Of a stretch of 64,000 bases of DNA, positions 42,970 through 54,489 are shown piece by piece (within the stretch, counting starts at the first letter, position 1; each line of letters starts with the position of its first letter). The notes beneath the pieces were generated by a model. The model did no database searches and was not told where the DNA came from. It saw only the letters and a program-made list of their open reading frames with translations. The stretch is from Selaginella moellendorffii (lineage: Eukaryota; Streptophyta; Lycopodiopsida; Selaginellales; Selaginellaceae), in the NCBI RefSeq assembly GCF_000143415.4, contig NW_003314369.1:394638-458637 (forward strand). The letters run 5' to 3'. The translations under genes were made by a program, and so were the position numbers.

Positions 42970-44289
42970 TGGCTCCAGGCATGGTGAGAGTTTGCAATGT
43001 TTCATGTGTTATTCCCAAGAATCCAGGCCCCAATCGTTATTCTTTTATGCGCCAGAAACTAGGACTTTGGATGTGGATCGTCTCAAATCGTCCCTGGCTG
43101 AGGTGTTGGATTCACATGATTTCTGGGGTGGAAGGCTGAGATTCAATGAAAATGGGCGTATGGAGATCGACTGTAGCAATCAAGGAACTTTCTTCACATT
43201 TGCTACTTCTGATCTTGGCATGGACCAAGTGACAGCTGATGACTCGGATGATTTTTTCTCTTTCGACGATGACATGATTAAAACCTTGGAAGATCTTCCA
43301 TTGTTGAGGATCCAGGTACGTAGTTACAGCAAACATATAAGCTAGAAACTTGGATTTTAAACTACTTTCTCTACAGTGACTCACATGCTTGGCGACAATG
43401 GTTACGCAATTTCGATATTGTTCCACCATGCTTTGGTTGATGCAACATCTGGTATCAATTTCCTGCTCAACCTTGCATCCATCAACCGGGGAGATGGTCT
43501 CTATATGGTACCAAATGGCGACCGGACTCAACTTAAATTCCGGGATCCACCACAAGTAAATCTTGAGCACGAAGAGTTTTCTACACAAACACCTCACAAT
43601 GGTGCGGTGTCTTTACTTTCACCAAGGAGTCGGTGATTAGCTCGGAGATGAGGCAAAAAACGGCTCCAAAGAACGAGAGGAAGACCTTCCTCTTCAGGTT
43701 TGACAAGCTCCGCGAGCTCAAGAAAGCTGTTCTTGACGAAGGACCCTTGAGTGAATGCTCCACTTTCGAGGCTCTGGCAGCTTTGATCTGGCGAGCCCAC
43801 GCTCGGTCCATCCCAGGCAAATCGAACAACGATTTCTTCACCTTGGATTTGTAGTGGATACAAGAAACATCCTGGATCCGCCATTGGGTGAAAACGTCTG
43901 TGGCAATGCGTTCTATCCAGCATACCGAGCTGACACTTATGGATATATGCAAGCTTCCACTCTCTTCCGTCGTTGCTCAAGTGCAAGAGGCAAAAACACG
44001 AGTGACGGATGAATACGTTCGATCTGGACGAGATTTTCTCCATCTCAATCCCAACTGTTGGTACCGACGGTGTGAGATGGTGATCAATGCTTGGCCCCGG
44101 CTGATGCAGAAGTCCCTGGAGCTCGACTTTGGTTGGGGTAAGCAATCACGAGTGGAATTTTCACTGGATCCACGATCCTCGGTTATCGCGTTCCTCCCGT
44201 TTAGCTGGGATGGGATTTTAGTCTCGGTCTCTGCTAATGGCATTGCACTTGGGATCTTTGAAGATGCTATAGCACAATTCCACAAGTAA
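42970..44289 (+). pseudogene. BAHD acyltransferase pseudogene (copy 3)
   Basis: Nearly full-length copy with the same two-exon layout as the intact gene at 50.2 kb. Compared with it, about 50 bases are missing soon after the start (from NPGPNR to FFYAPET), shifting the frame; further single-base shifts occur near 43600, 43850 and 43910. The catalytic HHALVDA and C-terminal DFGWG are still readable. At least four frame breaks make a working protein very unlikely. Confidence 0.88.
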
Positions 44290-45029
44290 TGCCTTCTTAT
44301 TGTCTTCGGGAATTTACAAGCCAAATCCGTAACATATTCCCTGATCATGCGTGATCGCTGAGGCCGCATCTGAAAGTGCACGCAGAGCGAAAGAGGCCAT
44401 GGTTCCTTGCTTTGATTTTATCTGATTTTAATTTATTCTGATTGTATATGCAAAATGCCGGACTTTAAAAGTTCACGAAGCATAGAACGTTTTTCTAGTT
44501 TGGAAACTCTTCTTATCTGGTTATAGCATTAAAGAATCCCCATTTGAAAGTGGTAGCAACATCTTTGTATGTAGACGGAAATAACAACAGATAATATATC
44601 TATGCGTTGATGGCTGATTTTATTGAAAATGTTAAAATACATTATGATTAAAGTGGTTTCATGGTGTAGTTGATCGTGTCTCCAGCTCAAACCTCAATGA
44701 AGCCATGCATTTCTAGCAAATCAAATTTGGCAATTCCATCAACCATGCATGTCGTTCAGTCACGGTTAGCATTAAGTTTTTACCTCAATAGCTAGTGCAG
44801 ACTAAGGAGTTTCTCACTTAAGCTTGATTTGTGCAGGCTCAAGGAGTTTCTCAAAGAGAAATTGCTTTGACCTATGTCAAACTCCAGGCATCACTGCACC
44901 AGTTCCTATTTAAATACCGCCAGCTTCAGTTCCAGTTTGTTTTACACTGTCCCATGAGTTCTTCCAATTAGCGAGCATGCTTTGTGCGAAAAACCACAAC
45001 TCTCTCCATGATGGCTGGTTAGAATCCCA
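44290..45029. other. Intergenic, BAHD copy 3 to oxidase remnant
   Basis: No gene seen. AT-rich, with short stretches near 44880-44990 that could belong to decayed duplicated sequence. Confidence 0.4.
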
Positions 45030-45295
45030 CTGAGCTCGGATCCTTCATCTTGGTGTCCACCCCACCAGCCATCCAATCCATCTCCACTTCGTCAACTTTG
45101 TCCTTGTCGCTAGCCAAGCTTTCAACCTTGCTGCCTGCATACCAGGAGCTGTCCGGCCAGACCAGGATCAACTCGGCCTCAAGGACACAGCCGCCAACAT
45201 GGTTACATCGCCAAACTATGGCCCACGGTAGTTGTTTGATTCCAGCGCCTACATTGGCACTGCCACATTTTGGAGCGAAGACAAAGAGATGAAAC
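45030..45295 (+). pseudogene. Multicopper oxidase 3' remnant (2)
   Basis: Matches the final exon of the oxidase gene: CCAGCCATCCAATCCATCTCCAC (HPIHLHL copper-ligand region), GACCAGGATCAACTCGGCCTC, CATCGCCAAACTATGG and CATTGGCACTGCCACATTTTGG, with deletions between them. It lies 0.75 kb downstream of BAHD copy 3, the reverse of the order at 30.7-34.3 kb. Confidence 0.88.
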
Positions 45296-45709
45296 AACCT
45301 CTTGTCCTTGTTCCCTCTGATGAAGATCATGGCCAAGAAAAGAGAATTTTTAATTATAAAAAGAAAATGATATTATAGTTAGTGGTTCCAGTGATAATGA
45401 AACCATTAAAAAAATTGACAGATATATATCATAAATGTATGACTTTTAAATTGATCTGGTGAGAACAAATGTGAAAGTTCGCACACATTTTTACCAATTG
45501 TCTAGAAAATCCAAGGATTTTTGAAATTCAAAATACCTGCTGCTTGGAGAATTATGTTTTAATTAAGCTCTACTAAAGTATGGGTTCATACTCATTGGGC
45601 ACGCCAAACCAAAAAAAGAGATTCTAAAACTTTTGATCCATAACTAGTATTGCTTATTCTAGTAATTTCCAAGCTCACACTCTTGGCACAGTATCCCTCA
45701 ACCAGTATA
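45296..45709. other. AT-rich spacer
   Basis: No gene seen between the oxidase remnant and the transporter pseudogene. Confidence 0.4.
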
Positions 45710-46946
45710 TCAAACGAAGATGTCTTTAATAGAAGCAATTGTGCCGATTACTGCCAAACAAATCCCCATTAATAACATGGCTAGAAGTCCAATCATATGT
45801 GCTCTCCTATGTGAATACTTAAATATCTTCATGTAGAAAACCATTGGCAAGATCACTCCTAGTAGCATATCAAGGGAGGAGCCAACAAACTCGATAATAC
45901 TAGCAAATTTAGGAAGCCCCAAATCACAAGTGCTGTAAATGAGCTCACTAAAACTCTTGCAATTGTGGACATGAGGGTCTTTGGCTGAATATTAAGTTTC
46001 TTTGCAATAATTTCATAAACATCTAATGTGATAGGATGCATAAGAAGTGGAAATTTAGAAACTGGAATGATAAAAGATACCCAGCCAGCAAGCCTGAAAT
46101 CACACACAATACAGTTTAGAAATATTAGTGTAATAAAAGGAGTAAACACAAACTAACCTGGAAGCAAGAAAATGTCTTGGTAAATTTTGAGTGATCAAAG
46201 GGGCTGTAGAGAACCCAAACATGAAACTTCCCAATAATTGAAAGAGTAAAAATATAATTGTGAACACTCCAAATGCAATTGAGAGTACCTGGAAAAAGCT
46301 ATGAACATTAAAACCAAGAAAATAAAATTACACGCCAGTGTGAAAGATGTTTGGTTTTGCATTGAATAATAGATACTTGGATAAATTGGAGCCAACCCAT
46401 AACCAAAAGAATAAATGCCAATGAACTTTGATATCTTTGAAGCTTGAACAAATGGAATTTGAGATTTGAATCCAATCCCATCATAAAACCCAATGTAAGC
46501 TGTTGACAGCATGACAAATAAGAGGCTAAGTGTATAGCAAAGAGAAAAGAAAGAAATTACAGACAGCTTCTCGAACCAAGTTGTAGGCACAATAACCACC
46601 ATAACTACAAGTGTAGCAAGTTCTCTTGCATTAAGCAAACTAAAGTGGCATGATTTTAAAAACTTTGTGATAAATCCCCCACTGCAACCAAGAATCCCAG
46701 AAGTGTGCATAGTACCTATGACATTGCATACATCCTACCATCAGGAGCACTCCATGCTAATATAATAGTCCAATGCCAATGCACATCCCAACCCCAACAT
46801 AGCCAGAAGTAACCATGGTGTATGGGCTAGCTAAGGTTGATACACCTAATAAAAAAGAGATCAAATAAAAAAAAAAGAAAATATCAAACATACCAAATAA
46901 GACAATGAGGGAATTCTACATCACTTGCCAGAAAGTAGAGTATAAT
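45710..46946 (-). pseudogene. AVT-like amino-acid transporter pseudogene
   Basis: Copy of the intact transporter at 53.0-54.4 kb with the same exon order. Blocks such as WFEKLSVISFFSLCYTL, IYSFGYGLAPIYPSIYYSM, SKFPLLMHPITLDVYEIIAKK and GSSLDMLLGVILPMVFYMKI are clear. A stop lies in the first exon, part of exon 2 is missing (46740-46850 region), and a frameshift near 45920 breaks the last exon. It is non-functional. Confidence 0.88.
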
Positions 46947-49829
46947 TTAATAATACATTATATTATAAATAAAGAACTATTTAGCCCCAAATAGAAGCTC
47001 ACATATGTTATTAACACATATTCAATCACACACTTGATATAAAAGAAACAAAAACCAACACTCAAGATGGATTATTTGAGTCTCACTCACTTCCAATGCC
47101 ATCAAATACCTCAAACATGTCAGACTTGTTAAAAGATTTTACTTCACCTTCAGCTAGATGAAGAGTATATAGTCAAATGGGGCTTTTCATAATTATCCTC
47201 TAAAAAACCATAGAGGTCAATTTTGAGGTCAAACTATGGGATTGGGGGGGGAGGAGGGTGACAAAGGTGGGATCAATGAAATTAGAGTTTAATTTTGTGC
47301 AGTTTAGATCAAGGAAACTAGAGTCTAGTTCTGTGCAACTCAAATCTGTGCCACTCACTCCACAAACACATGCTCCCAATCTGTAATGGTGGTGAACTTT
47401 GCACTTTGTCTATGGTCCTCAACCTTATCTCTTCCATGTGATTGCATCTACCAAAGTGAGGGACTTGTGTTGATCATGAGATTAATGGAGGTACACCACC
47501 CTTGCTTGATCTCCATCCATATTGTGCTTATAGTTTCCTAGAGATATAAAAAGCCCCTGAAGATGTATAGTCCTGGATCCCATAGTGCGGTGAACTGAGG
47601 AAGAATATACAATCTTCAATAATGGTGATGCTACTGCTGCCTAAAAGTCCTCTCCTCACTACTATATGACTCCAATTGGGATTGTTATTTCCAGCTTCCC
47701 ATAAGACCATGCAAGTGTAGTGCCACCATGCCAGTCCCACAGCCTCATACCAATATAGTTGTACCCTTGGTGCCATCCATCTAGAATCATAACCAAAGGT
47801 GAGCTGCTCCTCTCGGATCCGGGTTGAAGTTACACTTCCGCACTCCAACAAACTAGCTTAATACAGCTTCTGACACAAGCCATACCCCTCGAAACATCCT
47901 ATACATCTAAATGGTGGTGCTCCAAATGCCTTGATCATGGTGAATTCACAACCAACACAAGAAAGGAATTGGCCAACACAGCCGTACTATACAAACTGAG
48001 ACTTCAGTGTGCTGTCGAAAAGTGTTCCATTGCTAATTGGAACTAAGTGTGCAATCAGAGGGTAGGAAAGTGTTGTTGTGCAATTTGAAGGACCCGGTAG
48101 CATATTGGACAATAGTGTCCTTTGCATGTCAAATCGAGCAATTGTAATGGCACTAAGTGAGTCGTCCCCTCCTTAGGTGGAGCTTGGCTCTTCAGATCCC
48201 AAGTGAATGAGATGAAGTTCTATGCAGCTAGTATTCTTGGAACAAGTCTTAGCAACTGTGGACCCAAAAACCCTAAACTTAAACCATATTTTGAACTTTG
48301 AGCATTTGGATCTCATTCGCAAACCATTGGATTGCCATGAAGTCTTTTTGTCCCACCATTGCAATCAGCGAAAAAATACTTAGTTCAGCCACTGCCACAA
48401 TCCCTAGGTCGTCCATACCTTAGCCATCGCCAAAGATATGGTTGCTTTGATCTCCTAATTCCTAGTTCCAAATCGCTTGTTCTTGGACTCAAAATGATTG
48501 TGGGGACGTGCTCTCTCCAGCCGTGAAAGGAGATCATGGAAAATTTAGGTGGGGAGCTAGCAGTGACTAAAAGAATATTCTCAATGCTTTCTCACTCATG
48601 GAACATATAAATCCATTGAAACCAAAGCATGGCTTGCTCTTAAAATCATCCTTATTGCTCTACTAGTGTTACTCTGACTCTAGATTAAGCTTGGAAGTGG
48701 TGCTCCTCTTCTCACTAAACTTAGGGTTTTGAAAAAGTATATATAGTGCCACTTCACCTTTAGAATCAGATGGCATGTCAATGAATTGTTGACATTCAAA
48801 AGCTCAATATCTTTTGGTTTCTGACTTGTCAATTTATACTACTATGTATTATTTGAAATTTAGCCTGTCAATTCTTTATCTAAGCTAAATTATTTTATAT
48901 TAACTTATAGTATAGTTATTTTAATACAGTTTTATTATATTTTTAGGCCTAGATATTATTTATAGTTTTTATAATATAATCAGATATTTCTAAGTAGTCG
49001 TGCCTTTTTTTCTTTTTCCCCTTTGTTACTTGTGTTAGGTCTAGCGTTCGTGGCCAGTGCGAGGGCTGGCCTGTGGCTAAGGGCCAGACTGAGCGCCACA
49101 GACCTACTGGCTTGCAAATGTGCACAGTGCCCAAGCCATTAAATGTGTTTTGTGAAGATGGTTTTTTGTTTTCTTTTGGGTATCACGGGATGAAATGAAG
49201 CTATATGGAGGGAAACATGAAGCAAGCCCAACTTTTCAACTAAGGTAAGAGTTGTATGCTTTTTTTCTAATTCTAAGAAACTAATACATTATTTTTCAGG
49301 TGTGGAATGAACTGGGAGAGAAGAACAAAGGCACATTTGATCTTGTACTATTTGTAGTTTTAAAATTAACTTTTCTTGTTTCTCAAGTGCTTTGATCTAG
49401 TGTGTCTGAGACCAATCCAGTGTCTAAGATCCAATCCAGTAGGCTGCTTAAAGTTTTATTATAAAATCTCTACAAAAGACTGAGCATTGCTAGTTTTGGT
49501 GTAGTTTTGGTTTTGTTTTATAGTAGGCAAATGGGGTGCCTAGTGAGGGGAGAAACAGGCACCTGCAGCCAAAGTATATTAACCTCAACATGCTGCAGAG
49601 GTCTCTTAAAGTTTACAAGGAGTGAACTCCCCAGGGCTAGGCAGAGCACAACAACGTGGAATCGCGGAGCATCAGCGAGGCGAGGTAACTCAGTGGCAGC
49701 AATCTTGCTGTAAGAGGAAAGCTGGGAGCGGCCAAGAACGAGCCAGATGAGCTAGGAGAAGGAGTAACTAGGCGGTGACATGTGGCTCCATTCTGCAACA
49801 CGTGGATCAAACACTATGTGCCCTCACCT
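46947..49829. other. Long AT-rich region without recognisable genes
   Basis: About 2.9 kb with no gene I can support. An open minus-strand frame of 107 codons at 47851-47528 and one of 63 codons near 48270 are not recognisable. A purine run with eight G bases sits at 47244. It may hold old, unclassified repeats, since nothing aligns with other parts of this window. Confidence 0.45.
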
Positions 49830-49990
49830 CCACTCCAGGGGCCCGGACTGGATATGGGTGTGATCACTGCCGGCACAGTTACATGCTTTTAGACATAAGA
49901 GTGTCAAAAACTATGGCACATGGTATCCCACCACGTTGTTTGGCATTGCCACCTTTTAGAGCACGAAGACAATGAGGTGATGCTCTAAGC
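49830..49990 (+). pseudogene. Multicopper oxidase 3' remnant (3)
   Basis: Short match to the end of the oxidase: CTCCACTCCAGGGGCCCGGACTGG, GTGTGATCACTGCCGGCACAG, AACTATGGCAC and TTTGGCATTGCCACCTTTTAGAGCACGAAGACAATGAG, which carries a stop inside the HCHLLEHEDNE block. The adjoining gene is BAHD copy 4. Confidence 0.85.
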
Positions 49991-50246
49991 ATTTATATGT
50001 CTACAGGAGAGAACAACACATTCAAAGGCGGAGTATCAGGCATGACAAGAGGCCATGAATAGGAGTGCAAACGCTAAGCAAATTTTTTTAAAGAAAAACA
50101 ATATTGATATCATGGTGTTCGGCATCAGTCTCAGAGTCTAGAAGCCACAATGTCATGACTTCTAGACGAATAAAATTCTCTAGATGTGTCACTTGAAATA
50201 ACAATTGTCCAACAGATCCAATTATTTTTAGCAGGAAATCAGAGTT

Positions 50247-51604
50247 TTAGAATTGTGTTATAAGCTCTTCAAAGGTGGCAATTGCAATGGGATTCACAGG
50301 AACTGAGACAAAAATCCCATCGGAACTAAGCGGGAGGAACGTGATATGAAAGTTTCGTGGATCCATTGGGAACTCCACTCGTAACGGCTTTCCCCCACCA
50401 AAGTCAAGCTCCAGGGACTTTCGCATCAGCCTCGGCCAAGCGTTGATCGTCGTCTCACATGGCTGGTACCAGAAGTTGGGATTGAGATGGAGAAAATCTC
50501 GTGCAGAACGAACGTACTCATTTGTCAATCGCTTTTTCGCCTCCTGGATTTGAGCAACGATGGAGGAGAGTGGGAGCTCACTTAGATCCGCGAGTGAGAG
50601 CTCGGCATGCGCTAGATATATCGAATTCCCGCAGAAGTTCTCACCCAATGGAGGATCCAGAATGTTCCTCGTGTCAACTGCGAATCCAACGTGAAGAACA
50701 TCGCTGCTGGATTTCCCTGGGATCGATCGAGCATGGGATCGCCAAATCAGAGCTGCCAGAGCCTCGAAAGTGGAGCACTCGCTCAAGATTCCTTCGTCCA
50801 GAACAGCTTGCTTGAGCTTGCGGAGCTTGTCAAACGTGAAGAGAAAGGTCTTCCTCTCAATTTTTGGAGCCGTTTTCCTCTTCGATTCGGAGCTAATCAC
50901 AGACTCCTCGGTGAGAGTGTAGATACTGTGGCCACCATTGAGAGGTATCTGTTTAGCAAGCTCTTTGTGCTCGAAGCTCACACGCGGTGGATCCCGGTAT
51001 TTAAGTTGAGTCCGGTCGCCATTTGGTATCATATAGAGACCGTCTCCCCGGTTGATGGATGCAAAGTTGAGCAGGAAATTGATACCAGAGGTTGCATCAA
51101 CCAAAGCGTGGTGGAACAATATTGACATTGCGCAGCCACCGTCAAGCAAACGAGTTACCTGTAGGCAAATTCCTCAAGAAACAGACTGTAAATTTGTGTT
51201 CATACCTGGATACTCAATAGTGGAAGATCTTCCAAGGTTTTAATCTTGCAATCTTCAATAAAGAAGAAGTCATCAAAGTCATCAGCCGTCACTTGGTCCA
51301 AGCTAAGATCACACGTTGCAAGCGTGAAAAAAGCTCCCTGGTTTCTACAGCTGATCTCCATACGCCCATTTTCATTGAAGTGCAGCCTTCCAGCCCAGAA
51401 ATCATATGAACCCAATACCTCAGCCACAGATGATTTGAGACGATCCACATCCAAAGTCTTAGTTTCTGGCCCATAGAAGAAGATACTTCTCACATAGAAT
51501 CCCAGCTTTTGATCCGCATCACACAGATACATTATGCGGTTAGGGCCTGGATTCCTTGCAACAACACATGAAACACTGCAAACTTTCACCATGCCTGGAG
51601 CCAT
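50247..51604 (-). CDS. BAHD acyltransferase (copy 4, intact)
   Basis: Two exons, 51604-51206 and 51158-50247, encode 436 residues; exon 1 has the same length (399 bases) as in copy 1. The catalytic motif is HHALVDA near residue 147. The structural C-terminal motif reads DFGGG (LELDFGGGKPLR) where copies 1 and 3 have DFGWG, an unusual loss of the tryptophan. Other family blocks (LKSSVAEVLGSYDFWAGRL, STFEALAALIWRSHARS, GENFCGN) are normal. It is probably a cytosolic acyl-CoA-dependent acyltransferase, substrate unknown. Of the three similar copies in the middle block it is the only open one. Confidence 0.92.
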
Positions 51605-52351
51605 GTATGTATTGTTTGAGAGAAATTATCTTAAAGACTGCTTCTTGAAAGCTGAGGTTCGCTGATATCCCTTGCTCTTATGTAAATCCGTTCTAGCAAT
51701 AGAAAGACGGCAGCAAATGACAAACAAACGTGTTGGACAAGGCTTGGACGGCAGTGGTTGTCTCCATTTTGAGGATTCAAAGATTCTCAGTCAACCCTAT
51801 CCTATTGAAAACAGCCGTCACCTTCCTGTTTCAAAATCACGTAAAGATCAAGAAATTGAAAGTAGTTTTTTGAAAAGAAGACGTCAGCATTGAATGTTCC
51901 AATTTCTAAAGAACAGATGAAGAACTTAACGTGGATATTTTTCTTCATTATTTTGTTGTGTGTTTGTTTTGTTTGTTATTGGTCAATTGGTCATCACATC
52001 AGTTCGATCCTCGATGAAGCCACAACCATGAGTGTCAGACAAGAGAAAGAATGTTGCACCTTTCCAGCTGGAAGGAACTCGAAATTGTTCCTTGAAAGTT
52101 TACGAAGAGAACACTACAACCATGAGTCAAATCCCCCTGCTGCTTTCGAAATCATCCACCACCCTGCCAATCTAAACATTCTTTAAGAGAAGAATGGAAA
52201 CGCTCCTACGAAACAAAAGACCGTTAGTTTAAAACTGCAGCTCTCGAGGACACAATGAAGGAAAATACGACCCCTGAGCATAGCTTTCAAAGCAAACCTA
52301 GATTCGGCAGAAATTAAGGAAGAAGAACAGCATTATAATTGTTACTTTATA

Positions 52352-52355
<4 letters not shown>

Positions 52356-52389
<34 letters not shown>
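52356..52389. repeat. (GA)n microsatellite
   Basis: About 17 uninterrupted AG/GA units. Confidence 0.95.
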
Positions 52390-52393
<4 letters not shown>

Positions 52394-52649
52394 CTACTTA
52401 ACCTCAAGCCAGCCTCAAGCTTTGAGCGAGCTATAACAAACGAGATAGTGGGAGTCCACTGGGCTTTCTGGCGCGGAAACCGACATGCGGAGAGGCGCAC
52501 TCGCTGATGCTATGATCTTGCTGAGAGCCACCATACGAGAACACAGGCCAATTCTCTCTCCATCCATTCCAGTAAATTTCCTGTTCGGTCGCGAGTCCCC
52601 GTCTTACGACGCCACCAGCTTCTTCCCAGCAATTCCTTCCTGTCTATGC

Positions 52650-52796
52650 CGGTGACGTTTCGTCGGACGTACTGCCTTCGACGGCCTCCACGGGGTATAC
52701 AAGCCTGGTCATCTGGACGAGGACTTTAAAAAGGTGGTGCTGATGCTAACCAATCAGCTCTGCCAGTGGGGACAGCAGGGAGAAGGATTATTGTAA
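52650..52796 (+). pseudogene. Protein-like fragment, origin unknown
   Basis: A plus-strand frame ending at the TAA at 52794 contains GLHGVYKPGHLDEDFKKVVL and a further 20 residues. The composition is that of a folded protein and unlike its AT-rich surroundings, but no start or splice partner was found. I do not recognise the family; it may be a fragment of a gene moved here by duplication. Confidence 0.35.
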
Positions 52797-53000
52797 AGTA
52801 GAAACATGATGTTAATGTGCATTGGCTGACACTACGTACCTTCTTCATTTGCTTTCAAATAGTCACTGAAAAGGAAGACAAGTTAGGATGATCAATAAAC
52901 CGGTTTTGAACAGCTACAAGCGCATGTTGCTGGCTAGCTTGAGCAAAGCCTCTGTGCCCAGCGTTTGAACATAATATTTTCGAATGTTTTATTTTTGCTA

Positions 53001-54369
53001 TCAAGCCAAGATGTCTTTAATAGAAGCAATTGTGCCAGTTACTGCCAAACAAATCCCCACTAACAACATGATTACAAGTCCAACCATGTGTGCTCTTGGT
53101 AGTGTAAACTGATAGATCTTCATATAGAAAACTATTGGCAAAATCACTCCTAGAAGCATGTCAATGGATGACCCAACAAACTCGATAATACCAGCAAATT
53201 TAGGAAGTCCCAGCGCAATAGCCATAATTACGAGAGTAGTAAAAGAGCTCACAACAACTCTTATCAATATAGACACGAGGCTCTTTGGCTGAATAGTGAA
53301 TTTCCTTGCAATAATTTCATGGATATCCGATGTTATAGGATGCATAAGAAGTGGAAATTTAGAAACTGGAATAACAAAAGATACCCAGCTAGCAAGCCTG
53401 AAACCACATACTATATAATCTAAAAAGACTAATATAAAAAATCTAATGAACTAACCTTGAAGCCAGCAAATGACTTGGTAAGTTTTGAGTGATCAAAGGG
53501 GCTGTAGTGAACCCAAACATAAAGCTTCCCAATAATCCAAAGAGTAAAAATACAGCTGTGAACACTCCAAATGCAATTGAGAGTACCTGAAAAGAAATGC
53601 AACACTTCCATGGATATTGGTAAAAGAAATTACGCACCAGTGTGAAAGATCCTTGGTTTCTCATTGAATAATAGATGCTTGGATAAATTGGAGCTGATCC
53701 ATAGCCAAAAGAATAAATTCCAATGGACTTTGATATCTGTGAAGTTCGAACAAGTGGAATTCGGGCTTTGAATCCAACCCCACCAAAGAACCCGATGTAA
53801 ATGGTCAATACCATGACAAATAAGAGCCCAAGTGTACAACACAACGAGAAAAAGGAGACTGTAGATAACTTCTCGAACCAAGTCGCAGGAACGATAACCA
53901 CCATAGCAACAAATGTTGCAAACTCTCTTGTGTTTAGTAACCCAAAGTGATGCACATGAGTCGGAATACTTTGTGCTAAATCCCCCACTGCAATCAGAAA
54001 TCCCAAAAGCGTGCATAATGTTTCCAAGTAGAAAAGTAAGCTTGTGATTAATCGCCCCCATCTGGGAAATGCTGTGGAAGCAATCAGAGTGTAACGGGAG
54101 ATATCTCCACTATATTGCATGCATCCTATCATCAGGAGCACTCCACACCAATAAAATAATCCAATGCCAATGCAAATGCCAACCCCAACATAGCCAGAAG
54201 TAACCATGCTGTATGGGCTAGCCAAGGTTGATACACCTGATCAAAACGAGCTAATAAAAACCCAAAGAGAAAAAGAAAAAGAAATCAATATACCAAATAA
54301 CACAATGAAAGAATTCCACATCGCTTGCCAGAAAGTAGAATTGCCAGTGTGTTCTTGATGATCTGCCAT
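53001..54369 (-). CDS. AVT-like (AAAP) amino-acid transporter
   Basis: Four exons (54369-54294, 54236-53638, 53586-53456, 53397-53001) encode 400 residues. The first helix pattern (FWQAMWNSFIVLFGVSTLASPYSMVTSGYVGV), the mid segment GIYSFGYGSAPIYPSIYYSM and the end (LVIMLLVGICLAVTGTIASIKDI) match the amino acid/auxin permease family, AVT1-like vacuolar branch. About eleven hydrophobic segments can be counted. These transporters move neutral amino acids across the tonoplast or other membranes with protons. The N-terminal cytosolic part is short compared with many AVT1 proteins. A dead copy lies at 45.7-46.9 kb. Confidence 0.9.
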
Positions 54370-54489
54370 TAGCTTTGCTCTTTTCAGCATTTGTATATTA
54401 GGGTTTATACTGCATTGTTCTAAGGGCCAACCAGAAATGGAATGTTCGAATCTTTTTGTATAGCGTTTTTGTGAAAAATTAATCGTAAT

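Larger units (their letters stand above)
51605..53000. other. Intergenic, BAHD copy 4 to transporter
   Basis: The first 200 bases are the BAHD promoter side, with flank sequence shared with the other copies. The rest holds a GA microsatellite (52356-52389) and a protein-like fragment (52650-52796), both listed separately. Confidence 0.5.
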
